From Candidatus Leptovillus gracilis (lineage in GTDB: Bacteria > Chloroflexota > Anaerolineae > Promineifilales > Promineifilaceae), in assembly GCA_016716065.1 (NCBI GenBank), contig JADJXA010000009.1, positions 1 to 37,647 on the forward strand: a DNA stretch of 37,647 bases. The letters are read 5' to 3'. The position numbers were made by a program, and so were the translations under genes. Shown here one piece after another: positions 16,953 through 25,620 of this stretch. Each line of letters opens with the position of its first letter. Position 1 is the stretch's first letter. The notes under the pieces are model-generated. The model was not told the DNA's origin. It did no database searches and saw only the letters and a list, made by a program, of their open reading frames with translations.

Positions 16953-17523
16953 CCAGTATCCCATCCCTTTCATCGGCGTGCGCCTGCACGAAAACCGGAC
17001 GCCAACCGGGCGGCGCACCAGTACCCCGGCCAGACGCGCCGCGCTTTATTTTGCTTACGGCCAGGAGCGACAGAATCAGCTTGAAGAAAAGCAGCGCGGC
17101 GAGTGGCTGGGACCAGACGGCCGTTCCCACACCCACGAAGCCGTCATAGCCTGGGCCAGAGAAGCGGCCCTGAACCATCGCTACACCTTTGAAGCGCTGC
17201 TCTCCGTGCAGCAAGGGGAGCTAACCCCGGAACAATTTTGCCAGGCCATGAGCCAGAGCGGGGAAATCGGGGATTGGCGGCTGGTCTCCCATCAGGATAC
17301 CGATTACCGCCACGCCCACGTCCTCTTTTTTCGGGATAAGCGGCTGGATAAGACTACCTTCCTGGCCTGGCAAACGGCTGTGCGTCAGGAGTTGGCCCGG
17401 CTGGAGCAGCAGCAGTTGGCCGCAGCGCCCACGCCAGACCTGGAAAAAGAAGTGCAGCCGGAAATGGCGTTGGCCGCAGAGCCAAAGCGCGTCCGGCGGC
17501 AGGAGGTGAGTTTAGGATGGTGA
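16933..17523 (+). CDS. Relaxase-like mobilisation protein
   Basis: ATG 16933 follows GGAGG by 6 bases and overlaps the upstream gene, so the two are translationally coupled. The 196-aa product has SHTHEAVIAWAREAALNHRY (65-84), then DWRLVSHQDTDYRHAHVLFF (114-133). The H120-x-D-x-D-x-x-H127-A-H129 pattern resembles the metal-binding HUH motif III of Mob relaxases, which nick oriT and carry the strand. No clear N-terminal catalytic Tyr motif is identified; the only early tyrosines are Y9, Y39 and Y42. At under 200 aa it is short for a relaxase. It could be a reduced relaxase domain or a replication protein of the same fold. Confidence 0.55.
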   Translation: MPQTMADQYPIPFIGVRLHENRTPTGRRTSTPARRAALYFAYGQERQNQLEEKQRGEWLGPDGRSHTHEAVIAWAREAALNHRYTFEALLSVQQGELTPEQFCQAMSQSGEIGDWRLVSHQDTDYRHAHVLFFRDKRLDKTTFLAWQTAVRQELARLEQQQLAAAPTPDLEKEVQPEMALAAEPKRVRRQEVSLGW

Positions 17524-17579
17524 ATATGATAAGCAGTTACCAGGCAATGGGCCTGTCGGAGGTGGAACAATGGATCTGA
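17517..17579 (+). CDS. Possible 20-aa coupling peptide upstream of virD4-like gene
   Basis: A short frame starting at ATG 17517 reads MVNMISSYQAMGLSEVEQWI and stops at 17577-17579. It overlaps the end of the relaxase-like gene and the start of the coupling-protein gene (17570), so it could pass ribosomes from one to the other. It may equally be chance. Confidence 0.3.
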   Translation: MVNMISSYQAMGLSEVEQWI

Positions 17580-19585
17580 ACAGCACTACTCAAGTTACCA
17601 TCGGTACTTACGTTAAGCAGTGGTGGCAATCACTGCCCGCGGCCCGCAAAAAACGGATCGGGTCTGTGTTGGCTGTCTTTGCTGCTTTCTGGTTGGCGGG
17701 GGCGATACATGCGCCCACGGCCGTGGCCGGGATTGCCCGCCTGGAAGGGGTGGTCCGTCCGCTTATGGCCGTCGGCATGGGCGGTTTCTCCTTTCTCTGG
17801 CGCGTCTTGAAAAGCAGCGGCGTCATCACCGAAACGCGGGAAACGCCCAACCTGCTGTGGCTGCCGCTGGCCCTGGTTGTGCCGGGGGCGATTGGCCTCT
17901 TCCTTTACATCCTCAGCCAGCCGCCCAACCCGCTGTATGGCGTGCAAAAGATGCTGGAAAAAGCGGCCCGTTCCCAGGGGCGGGTCGCAGCCGCGGATCT
18001 CAAGGAGAAGCTGGTCATCAAACAGGGTGTGCCCCTCACCCAGATAGATGAGGGCAAGGGGAAACTGCTGCTGGGTCTGGATTACCAGAAATCGGAAGGG
18101 CATGTCATGGTGGTGGCGCCGACCCGGGCCGGGAAGGGGCTGCATTTAACCGACACGCTGCGCCATTACCCCGGCCCGGCGCTGGTGCTGGATCCAAAGG
18201 CCGAGCAGTTCCAGCGCACGGCCGCCTTGCGCCGCCAACTAGGGCCTGTCTATCGCATCCCCGGCCATCAGGTGCATCTCTCCGCTTACTACCGCCACCT
18301 GCGCGACCGGGATGAGACCATTGAACTGCACACCCATCTGTTACGGCCGTGGGCCAGTTCCGAGCCGATCTTTGCCGAAAAAGCGCTGTCGCTGTTTACG
18401 GCCGTTGGTCTTTATGCCCATGCCATGCAGCTTAACCCGATCCGCCTTTTGCTCGACTTGGCCGAGAGCAATCCGGTCGAAGCGTTAACAGCGCTGCGCA
18501 CCGTCCCGGCGGCGCGGCGGCACGTGGACATCTTCACCAATGGCGCCGCCCCGGCTGCCTATCAGGAAGACAAGTTCGTGACATCGGCCCTGGGCAACTT
18601 CACTACCCGCCTGGCTCCCTACCAAAAACACATTGATACCATCGCTCCACCCGACTTGCGCCGGCGTGACCTGATCGTGCCGCCCGATTGGGCCAGTCAG
18701 AACGGGACCATTTATATCACGTACAGCCTCAACGACTTGCGCGCCGCCGGGGGCGTGATAGCCGCCACGATTGCCGCCATTCTGCGGTATCAAATGCGGC
18801 AAGCGCAGAAGCAGAAGATGCTGGTGACCATTGACGAACTGCCCGCCGTTGGCCTGCGCAATATCGCCGACTACCTCTCCACCTGCGGTGGTTTTGGCAT
18901 CACCCTGCTGTTGTACGTGCAGTCGGTGGCCCAACTGCAAGAGTTATACGGCCGGGAGGGCTTGCGGGCGATTCTGTCCAACTGTGACCACCAGCTGTGG
19001 TATCCGGCGGCGGAGATGGAGACGGCGCGGTTCATGTCGGAACTCTACGGCACGACGATGAAGGCCAACCCGATGCAGTCGGCCTCGCGCAGCGCCCGGC
19101 AGCAGCAGAACAAAGAAGGGCAGGCGCAGATACAGACCAGCAGCAATCAGGGCGCGTCCTGGTCATGGCGGGAGGGGGCGGCGCTGTCGCCCAATGAAAT
19201 GATGGCCTTGCCCAAAGGTCAGGTCCTGGCGACCACATTGGCGGACCAGCGGTATGTTTTCCTGGGGCAGCGGCTGAATTCTATTCCCCTGTTTGACCAA
19301 CTGCCGCCGCCGGATGGTCTGCATTTGCCGCAGCCCGTCTACCGGTCGCGCAAGTATACGGATTGGTCAACTGTGGCGGATAAGGCGGCGTCGCGGGCAA
19401 CGGCAACGGCCGTGGCCGCCAACCAACCCCAGGCGCAAGATAAGCCAGGTGACAATGCCACCGGAGCGATAGATACCCCGCAACCAACGGCCACAAACGC
19501 AACGGCCGTTGCGCCTGAAGCAGAGCCGCCGCCAGAAGCGCCAGCGCCACCTCCTCCGACCAGCGCGACCCGGAAGATGCGGTGA
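17570..19585 (+). CDS. virD4: VirD4/TraG-type conjugative coupling protein
   Basis: ATG 17570 follows GGAGG. The 671-aa product has two N-terminal membrane helices (about 30-48 and 96-116), then a cytoplasmic ATPase. Walker A lies in VMVVAPTRAGKGLHLTDTL (179-197) and Walker B in MLVTIDELPAVGLRNIADYL. The segment NCDHQLWYPAAEMETARFMS is typical of type IV coupling proteins. The C-terminal tail is rich in Pro, Ala and Thr. It would form a hexamer at the inner membrane and deliver the relaxase-DNA complex to a type IV secretion channel. No VirB channel genes are seen in the window, so the element either encodes them elsewhere or depends on a helper. Confidence 0.93.
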   Translation: MDLNSTTQVTIGTYVKQWWQSLPAARKKRIGSVLAVFAAFWLAGAIHAPTAVAGIARLEGVVRPLMAVGMGGFSFLWRVLKSSGVITETRETPNLLWLPLALVVPGAIGLFLYILSQPPNPLYGVQKMLEKAARSQGRVAAADLKEKLVIKQGVPLTQIDEGKGKLLLGLDYQKSEGHVMVVAPTRAGKGLHLTDTLRHYPGPALVLDPKAEQFQRTAALRRQLGPVYRIPGHQVHLSAYYRHLRDRDETIELHTHLLRPWASSEPIFAEKALSLFTAVGLYAHAMQLNPIRLLLDLAESNPVEALTALRTVPAARRHVDIFTNGAAPAAYQEDKFVTSALGNFTTRLAPYQKHIDTIAPPDLRRRDLIVPPDWASQNGTIYITYSLNDLRAAGGVIAATIAAILRYQMRQAQKQKMLVTIDELPAVGLRNIADYLSTCGGFGITLLLYVQSVAQLQELYGREGLRAILSNCDHQLWYPAAEMETARFMSELYGTTMKANPMQSASRSARQQQNKEGQAQIQTSSNQGASWSWREGAALSPNEMMALPKGQVLATTLADQRYVFLGQRLNSIPLFDQLPPPDGLHLPQPVYRSRKYTDWSTVADKAASRATATAVAANQPQAQDKPGDNATGAIDTPQPTATNATAVAPEAEPPPEAPAPPPPTSATRKMR

Positions 19586-19597
19586 GGGCGGCGCTCG

Positions 19598-20275
19598 ATG
19601 ACGCGCACTTCTCATCGCTGGCAAAACCGGCCAGGCAGCTACGATACCCTGCACGCGCAGCGGCTGTTTCCTGCCGGTAACCCGTATGGGATTCCCGATC
19701 TGCGTCACACCCCGGCGAGAGAGGTTCCGACCTGGTTGGTTCCTTACCGGCAGCGCATCCGGGCCAATGAGCCACTGGCTGACGGCTGCGTGCATTTTTT
19801 CCTCGATGATTACCGCTTCGAGACGGTGTGGAACCGGCCGTTCAAGGCGCTGGAGGCGTTACGGCAGTATCGCACACTGTTGACGCCGGACTTTTCTCTC
19901 TACCGGGATTGGCCGCTGATGCTGCAACTGTGGAATACCTACCGCACCCGCTGGTGCGGCCGTTTTTGGCAGGAAGAGGGGTTTACCGTCATTCCCACGG
20001 TGAGTTGGAGTACGGCCGTTTCCTACGACTTCTGCTTTCTGGGCGTGCCCCGGCGCAGTGCGGTGGCGGTATCGGCAGTGGGCGTTAATCTCGATGCGCC
20101 GTTGGAGTACCGGCTGTTTGTGGACGGGTTTGTGGAAATGGTGCGGCGGCTGGAGCCGGTTGTAGTGCTGAGTTACGGCCGTTTGCCCGCCGCCTGTCAC
20201 GAGCTGGCGGAGATTGTGACCTATCCCACCCGCTGGACCAACATTCGAATGGCGCGACGGAAAAGAGGGGTATGA
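19598..20275 (+). CDS. DUF4417 protein
   Basis: The 225-aa product starts MTRTSHRWQNRPGSYDTLHA 12 bases after the coupling-protein stop. Conserved stretches as I remember them for DUF4417 are CVHFFLDDYRFETVWNRP, LTPDFSLYRDWPLMLQLWNT, YRTRWCGRFWQEEG and VIPTVSW. This family occurs on plasmids, phages and ICEs of Gram-positive and Chloroflexota hosts; its function is unknown to me. It ends two bases before the convergent end of the DUF4258 operon on the other strand. ACGGCCGTTT occurs twice inside the coding sequence. Confidence 0.8.
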   Translation: MTRTSHRWQNRPGSYDTLHAQRLFPAGNPYGIPDLRHTPAREVPTWLVPYRQRIRANEPLADGCVHFFLDDYRFETVWNRPFKALEALRQYRTLLTPDFSLYRDWPLMLQLWNTYRTRWCGRFWQEEGFTVIPTVSWSTAVSYDFCFLGVPRRSAVAVSAVGVNLDAPLEYRLFVDGFVEMVRRLEPVVVLSYGRLPAACHELAEIVTYPTRWTNIRMARRKRGV

Positions 20276-20276
20276 A

Positions 20277-20492
20277 TCAGGCAACAACCGGCATTAATTT
20301 GAAAACACGCGCCAAGCGGGCGGCCGTTTCCAGGTCGCCCCGGCGCAGCGCCAGGCGTACATCATCGAGCTTGTAGGCATCTGCCAGCGAAAGATAAGGT
20401 GACCATTCATCATCGGTAGTGACGAGGTTAATGGATACCTCAGCGGCATATTCACCCTCATGAATGAGTTTGGTGATTTGCTTTTGGGTCAT
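20277..20492 (-). CDS. Small antitoxin-like partner of DUF4258 protein
   Basis: ATG at 20492 (minus) follows GAGGAGAAAATC, a strong ribosome binding site. The 71-aa product is MTQKQITKLIHEGEYAAEVS, INLVTTDDEWSPYLSLADAY and then a leucine/arginine-rich helix ending in VFKLMPVVA. The start overlaps the stop of the upstream DUF4258 gene (ATGA), so they form a two-gene operon. This pairing of a DUF4258 protein with a small acidic protein is frequent in bacteria and resembles a toxin-antitoxin module in reversed order (toxin first). Function by context only. Confidence 0.75.
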   Translation of the reverse strand: MTQKQITKLIHEGEYAAEVSINLVTTDDEWSPYLSLADAYKLDDVRLALRRGDLETAARLARVFKLMPVVA

Positions 20493-20839
20493 GATTTTCT
20501 CCTCATGAAATCGCTTGACCAGCGAGCCGGATCGGGCCGATAAGCCGTTACCAGCACAGCCGGAGATGCTTTGCCTTTGGGAATACCCCAAACGATATGG
20601 ATGGGGCGCCCTTCATCATCAAATTGGAGAACAAGAACCGCAGGACCTTTATGATACTCAGGATAATCTTCAACCAAAATAGCTGTTGCCGTACCGGCAA
20701 CCACATCCCGCACAAAAATATTGTCGGCTGCCAGTTCATCATAACCATGAGCCGAAATTCGTATCTGACCTTCGCCAACAAGATGAACAATATCCCGCAG
20801 TGTTTCACTCACAAGCCAATCATAGATGAAGCAGGGCAA
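20489..20839 (-). CDS. DUF4258 protein, probable toxin of a TA-like pair
   Basis: The frame opens at a TTG (20839); a GTG at 20812 (VSETLRDIVHLV) is another possible start, and neither has a clear ribosome binding site. Conserved blocks: IRISAHGYDELAADNIFVRD, EDYPEYHKGPAVLVLQFDD and GRPIHIVWGIPKG, then PAVLVTAYRPDPARW. The S-x-H ... ED.P.YHKG ... H.VW.....TAYRPD pattern is the DUF4258 domain, thought to be related to small RNase-like toxins of the RelE/BECR fold; that relation is from memory. It is divergent from the Pol2 gene, with only the shared promoter region between. Confidence 0.8.
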   Translation of the reverse strand: MPCFIYDWLVSETLRDIVHLVGEGQIRISAHGYDELAADNIFVRDVVAGTATAILVEDYPEYHKGPAVLVLQFDDEGRPIHIVWGIPKGKASPAVLVTAYRPDPARWSSDFMRRKS

Positions 20840-20851
20840 TGCGTCAACGAG

Positions 20852-20874
20852 GTGAAAAGTGTGACTGTTTTCAC
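20852..20874. promoter_or_regulatory. Inverted repeat in the divergent pol2 / DUF4258 promoter region
   Basis: GTGAAAA (20852-20858) and TTTTCAC (20868-20874) form a 7-bp inverted repeat with 9 bases between, just upstream of AGGAGG (20878-20883) and between the two divergent genes. It could be an operator bound by the antitoxin-like protein. No -10/-35 pair was fixed with confidence. Confidence 0.35.
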
Positions 20875-20922
20875 GTTAGGAGGCGCTTAATAGGCGGACG
20901 TGGCGCGGGCAGCGGCGCAGGG

Positions 20923-23337
20923 ATGGGCACGGCCGTTTTGCCTGCTGACGTTTTGGAAAGCCTCTCCTACAATGTGACGAGTTTCGATGACCCGCTGGGT
21001 GGGGCCGCCTTTCCTTTCCTGGAGCAGACGAAACGCGCCTGGCGGATTCTCGCCTATTCGGCAGGCTCAAGGCAGGCCCGGCAGGTGGACGAAACGGCTG
21101 AACCCCATCCGGCGCATACGTTTGGGCTGGATGCTCCTACCCTGCGTTGGGTCAACGGCAGCCAGGTCAGCGACCTGTACGTCGATGGGATGACGACAGA
21201 GCAGTTTCTGGAGGCGACCGGTTTGCAGTTGGATATGCACAAGGGTGGCTTTGTGTTGTCCAAACGGATCTCGCGCATCATGCGCCCTCATTTTGTTAGC
21301 GGCTTTTTTGCCCCCGATGACGTGCAGATAGCCTATATGGCGCAATCACCAGCGGAAGCCAAAGGTTGGGATGGCGCCGGCCTGATTTCCCGCCGGATGC
21401 TGCGAAAGATGGTTTTGGCTGAGGAACTGCCCCCTGCGAAGCGGGAGCGATTGGACACGGAACTGCGCCACGCGCAGCGAGTGGAGTTCACCGTGATGAC
21501 GCCCAAAGGGCAGGACAAAGGGCATGCGATGGTGGCGGATGATTTGCGAGATGAAAACGGCCGTCCTGTAGACTTCCTCCTCCCACGGGACACCAAGACA
21601 GAAGTGCGGCTGGATACTTCGAAAAGCTCAGGACGTCGTACCTTTGTCGGCGGCCCAACATTCGTTGGGCTTAGCTTCGTCCATGGTCACAATGACATGC
21701 GCCTGGACATCCAAAGCTTGATTAACCTCTACCCCTTCTTTCAGGAAGAGCAATTGTTGGATTGGCTAAAAGACGAAGGTGATTTGTTTGTTCAGGCAGT
21801 GGAAACGGGTCAGGTGGCCGAAGCCATGGGCAGGATAGATCACCATACGACCCTTGAAGAAGTGCAGGCATGGCCGCTGCGCGAATATTTTGCCAGCGGC
21901 GGCCACCCCATGTGGTTCCGCAGCCACGTCAAGAGCCTGATGAATCAGCACCTGAAGCGGCTGAATCACAGCACGCTGGAGAAAATGCGGCTGCCCATTC
22001 CCGGCGGCCGTCACTACGTCATGCCGGCGGCCGTGGGGCGGCGGGCAGGGATCAAGGGGCTGGACGTGCCCAGAGGCCATATCCAGATTGACGACAGGCG
22101 TGGCACGGCCTGGGTCAATGACGACGACTGGTTGGCGCTGCCGGATTCGCCAAAAGGCGAAGGAATTGCCGCCATTCTGGGTGGGGCCGATAACGATGAC
22201 GCCCTCTGGCTGCATCCCTTCACCGACCACGACGGCGAACGCAAGGTGCTGGCCTGGCGCAGCCCCAACCAGGTGGGAGAGTACGTGATTTTGCGGCCGA
22301 CAGCGGCTTCACATGCCTTGCCCTGGACGACGAGCATGAATGATGCGGGAGAGCGGGGAACGACCGTTTACCCGCCCGCCGACAGCCGCAGCCTGCCGCT
22401 GCGCGTGGATTTCATGGAGATCGAATATCTGGGCCTGGTGGATCCGGGTACGGCCGGCGGCCTGGACGAAGAGGATGCCTACAGCGTTGCGGTGATGGAA
22501 TCGGCAATTAGCCGGGCCATTGCCAACCAGGGCGCACTGGGTATGTATTGCAATTCACTGATGCTCAACAAGGCGCTGTACGGCCGTTTACCAGGCAACG
22601 GTGCGTTGCCCAACCCCCCTGCCCCATTGGAAGACATCATTGACAGCGCCGTGAAAACGGGCGCAGACCTGAGCCGGGTTGTTTCGTGGAACTATGCGAA
22701 CTCGCGCGAGATTTTGGAAAGCCGCACGCCTATTCCAGCTATCTTGCATAAAAGGCTGAGTATTGACTGGTCGGATAAGGAAAAACGCCCTCCCCTGCCT
22801 CGCGCCAGCGGCATGGCCGGGGGTGAACTGCACTGGTTGGATCGGTTGGAAGGTGGCGTGAAGGCCCACATCCAGGCGATGCAGGCAAAGCGAGACGAAC
22901 TTGTTAGTCAGGCACGGCCGCCGCAGGTAGTGGTGGATGCGGCGCTGGCCGATTCTGGGGCAGTGGAGTTGGGCGCGGGCTTGAATAAAGCGTACGCGGC
23001 CGCCTTACGAATGGGCAAGGGCCAATATGCCAACGTGTTGGAGCGGGCAAAAGCTGCGGCGGAGAATTATCTGGCGCACTTTCCCCCTGAGCGGCGCGGG
23101 TCGATTTTGCTGGGGGCATTGGCCAGTGTGTATGGGAAGGAGGATGGTGGGTCGGATACGGCCGTTTGGCTTTCAGGCGACAAAAGGACCCGGGACCAGA
23201 CTCAGCCTGACATTGGGGCGTCTCCGATTGCCCACCATACGATTGAGGCATTGCGGGAAATAGGGCTGTTGGATGACATCATTGTCACTAAAGAGGGGTT
23301 GGTTGTGTATCCGGCTGGATTGCATGGTGAGGACTAA
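20923..23337 (+). CDS. Pol2: second putative DPBB RNA polymerase-like protein
   Basis: The start is uncertain. ATG 20923 aligns best with Pol1, but the strong AGGAGG (20878-20883) lies 8 bases before an in-frame ATA (20890); the frame is open from 20839. From 20923 it has 804 aa. Motifs in the same order as Pol1: DMHKGGFVLSKRISRIMRP (104-122), PKGQDKGHAMVADD (194-207), LDIQSLINLYPFF (261-273), RLPIPGGRHYVMPAA (356-370), AWVNDDDW (396-403), GGADNDDALWLHPFTD (420-435), WRSPNQVGEYVIL (445-457), NQGALGMYCNSLML (535-548), SAVKTGADL (575-583). The metal-site motif has Asn where Pol1 has Gly. It lacks Pol1's last 110 residues. Two small extra segments (near residues 44-56 and 231-244) look inserted relative to Pol1. 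Role as for Pol1, inferred. Confidence 0.7.
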   Translation: MGTAVLPADVLESLSYNVTSFDDPLGGAAFPFLEQTKRAWRILAYSAGSRQARQVDETAEPHPAHTFGLDAPTLRWVNGSQVSDLYVDGMTTEQFLEATGLQLDMHKGGFVLSKRISRIMRPHFVSGFFAPDDVQIAYMAQSPAEAKGWDGAGLISRRMLRKMVLAEELPPAKRERLDTELRHAQRVEFTVMTPKGQDKGHAMVADDLRDENGRPVDFLLPRDTKTEVRLDTSKSSGRRTFVGGPTFVGLSFVHGHNDMRLDIQSLINLYPFFQEEQLLDWLKDEGDLFVQAVETGQVAEAMGRIDHHTTLEEVQAWPLREYFASGGHPMWFRSHVKSLMNQHLKRLNHSTLEKMRLPIPGGRHYVMPAAVGRRAGIKGLDVPRGHIQIDDRRGTAWVNDDDWLALPDSPKGEGIAAILGGADNDDALWLHPFTDHDGERKVLAWRSPNQVGEYVILRPTAASHALPWTTSMNDAGERGTTVYPPADSRSLPLRVDFMEIEYLGLVDPGTAGGLDEEDAYSVAVMESAISRAIANQGALGMYCNSLMLNKALYGRLPGNGALPNPPAPLEDIIDSAVKTGADLSRVVSWNYANSREILESRTPIPAILHKRLSIDWSDKEKRPPLPRASGMAGGELHWLDRLEGGVKAHIQAMQAKRDELVSQARPPQVVVDAALADSGAVELGAGLNKAYAAALRMGKGQYANVLERAKAAAENYLAHFPPERRGSILLGALASVYGKEDGGSDTAVWLSGDKRTRDQTQPDIGASPIAHHTIEALREIGLLDDIIVTKEGLVVYPAGLHGED

Positions 23338-23422
23338 AATAGAAGTTTGTGAGGAGAACGGCCGTTTGTTCCCCAACTCAGCGCCCGAATCCACTCTGGT
23401 GGTTTGTCAGCAGATGGCGCGT

Positions 23423-25414
23423 TCAATGACTACCTGGTTGCGTCAACATCTCCGGCAGCGGCCCGACATAGGTAATCACCAGCCGCTGCCCGGCGCGGGT
23501 GATCGCCATGTACAGTTTGCGCGTATTGTCGCGGATCAGTTCCGCCCGCTCCTCGTCCGCAAGACGAATGCTCTGCTCCTGTTCGTACAGTTCGTGCGCC
23601 CCCATCAGGAAGACGATGGGGCTTTCCAGGCCGGTGGCGGCGTTGAGGGAGCAGACGCGAATCTGGTTTTTGGGGTCGGTCTGGCCGGGGTCAACGGCCG
23701 TTCCCACCCCAAACGCCCTGTTCACCCGCGCCAAAATCGGCCCAATTTCCTCGCGGCTGGCATGGATGAGCAAAATATCCCGCCAGGGCACGCCGCCCTG
23801 CGCCAGTTGGCGGATTTCATTAATTACCCGCGTCACTTCGTCTTGCGGGCTGGTCAGGGGGATGATGACCGGCAGGACGCCGTTGGGCATGTGGGTTAAA
23901 TCGGGCGTGACAATATCGTCGTCCTCGTCGGGCAGCCTACGGCGGTAGAGCAAGGTGGCAAAATCGAGGATTTCGCGGGTGGTGCGGTAGCTTTTGCATA
24001 GCCGGTGAACGCGCCCACGTACGTCGAGGCCGCTGGCCAGCCAGGACTGCCCTCGCTTAAGGAAACCCTGGCTGGCATCGGCCACCAGAAACAGGTGGCC
24101 GGTGTTCGGCGCGAGAATGCGCTTGATGATTTCAAACCAGAGGGGGGCGAAGAATTGGGCCTCGTCTATCAGGATGATGTCGTAATGGGGCAGCGCTACC
24201 GCGCCATTGTGCCACAATTGCCACAACTGGCGCGGCACGTCGCCCCAATCCATCAGGTGGCGCTGCTGTAAGCGTTCGTGGTAGGTGGTGATGGCGTCAA
24301 AGAGACGGTGACGCATGGCCGGACTGAGGGCGAACCCGCGCCCGGCGCGATCGGCGGCCAGGTACTCTTCGCGGGTGAACAGCAGACGGTCTTTGTACCA
24401 GTCTATCTCTTCCAGAAGCATCTGTTCAGAAACGGCCGTGTCCCTTAACTGCTCATGCCCAATCTGCATCGCCAACTCCAGCCGTTGCCGATGGCTGAGT
24501 AGCTTGTGCCAGGTTTCCGTTTTCGGCCAATAATGGCGGCACCAGCCCATAAAGGTATATATCTGGACTCCCCCTTTCCCATTGTTAAGATGCTCATTGC
24601 TGAGATCTTTGTAACGGCGGCGCAGATCGTACATCAAGGCGCGGTTGTGGGTGAGGACGAGAATACGTTTGCGCGGGAAAAGCTGGTGCAGCATATGGGC
24701 GCGGTAAATGATGATGAGCGATTTGCCGCTGCCGGCCACCCCGTTAATCAGGCGCAGTTGGAAGTCGCGGGCGGTGGTCTGGGCGGTTTCGGGTAGATTC
24801 AAGTCCAGTTTAAGCGCGTATTCCTGGTCGTAATCGAGCAGGTAACGGCCGAGTTCTGCTGCCGTGTGCCGTTCGATGGGCTGCCGCACGGTGAAGGCGG
24901 CCGGCACAATCACTTCCGGGGTGAATTGTTCGCGGAGGTGGCCGATTTGTTGGTCGGTGAGCGGCGGAGAAAGTTGGTCGTCCAGCCAGTCGGTAAAACG
25001 GTCGGGGGTGAGGGTTTCTTTGCTGACCCAGACGGCCGTAGCCATCGTGGTGATGGGTTCGCCCATCTGTTTCTGGCTGAGATTGGGGAAAAGGATGGCG
25101 GCGGGTAAATCGAGCGTTGTCCTATGCGAAAAATCGGTCAATCGTTCGTGTTCCCCCTCCCCCAACGGCCGTATCTCACCGCCAAACAAACCCAACTGTC
25201 CGGCGCGTTCCGCCTCTTGGGGCGTCGTCGTGGCAACGGCCAGGAACAGCACCCGGTTGTCGCTCCGCAGCAAAAAGTCAGGGCCGGGGCCATGCAGCGC
25301 CGGCAGCCGTTGAATGACAACCACATGCTCCGGCAGCCGCTTGAACAGATAGAACAACCGGATAACTTCCGGCGGCGAGCCTTGAATAGAGGTGGCGGGG
25401 ATGAGTTGCGCCAT
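23423..25414 (-). CDS. SF1 (UvrD/Rep-like) helicase with N-terminal nuclease-like domain
   Basis: The start ATG at 25414 reads MAQLIPATSIQGSPPEVIRL; 663 aa. The N-terminal 70 residues, with PALHGPGPDFLLRSDNRVLF then LAV, resemble a NERD/restriction-endonuclease-like fold. The motor has Walker A INGVAGSGKSLIIIYRAH (223-240), DEAQ in IILIDEAQFFAPLWFE, VADASQGFLKRGQSW and the late motif KLYMAITRAGQRLVITYVG. SNP-like C-terminal elements such as AATGLESPIVFL are standard for this ATPase group. Helicases of this build are frequent in defence islands, and the neighbours (another helicase, PD-(D/E)XK nuclease, Fic) fit that setting. Substrate unknown. Confidence 0.88.
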   Translation of the reverse strand: MAQLIPATSIQGSPPEVIRLFYLFKRLPEHVVVIQRLPALHGPGPDFLLRSDNRVLFLAVATTTPQEAERAGQLGLFGGEIRPLGEGEHERLTDFSHRTTLDLPAAILFPNLSQKQMGEPITTMATAVWVSKETLTPDRFTDWLDDQLSPPLTDQQIGHLREQFTPEVIVPAAFTVRQPIERHTAAELGRYLLDYDQEYALKLDLNLPETAQTTARDFQLRLINGVAGSGKSLIIIYRAHMLHQLFPRKRILVLTHNRALMYDLRRRYKDLSNEHLNNGKGGVQIYTFMGWCRHYWPKTETWHKLLSHRQRLELAMQIGHEQLRDTAVSEQMLLEEIDWYKDRLLFTREEYLAADRAGRGFALSPAMRHRLFDAITTYHERLQQRHLMDWGDVPRQLWQLWHNGAVALPHYDIILIDEAQFFAPLWFEIIKRILAPNTGHLFLVADASQGFLKRGQSWLASGLDVRGRVHRLCKSYRTTREILDFATLLYRRRLPDEDDDIVTPDLTHMPNGVLPVIIPLTSPQDEVTRVINEIRQLAQGGVPWRDILLIHASREEIGPILARVNRAFGVGTAVDPGQTDPKNQIRVCSLNAATGLESPIVFLMGAHELYEQEQSIRLADEERAELIRDNTRKLYMAITRAGQRLVITYVGPLPEMLTQPGSH

Positions 25415-25444
25415 GATGTTACCATTTACTTTCCCATATTTCAG

Positions 25445-25571
25445 GATACTGTTGGCGAATTATTTTATCGCCCCAAAGATCACAATAATCAGTCGTTTCG
25501 AGGTCAAAAACGATCAAAATCTGTTTGTTTCATCACTGATTTTCGACCTATTTGAATTCGCCACCAGTATC
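25445..25571. repeat. MITE-like inverted-repeat element, copy 1
   Basis: This 127-bp element has 17-bp terminal inverted repeats (GATACTGTTGGCGAATT and AATTCGCCACCAGTATC) and an inner inverted pair AGGTCAAAAA / TTTTCGACCT. The whole unit can fold as a long hairpin. It is closely similar to copy 2 at 26712-26837 in the same orientation. It encodes nothing. Confidence 0.9.
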
Positions 25572-25620
25572 CTTTCATGTGAACAGGTGTCGGGAATCAG
25601 GAAACTTCGCCCTATTCTCA

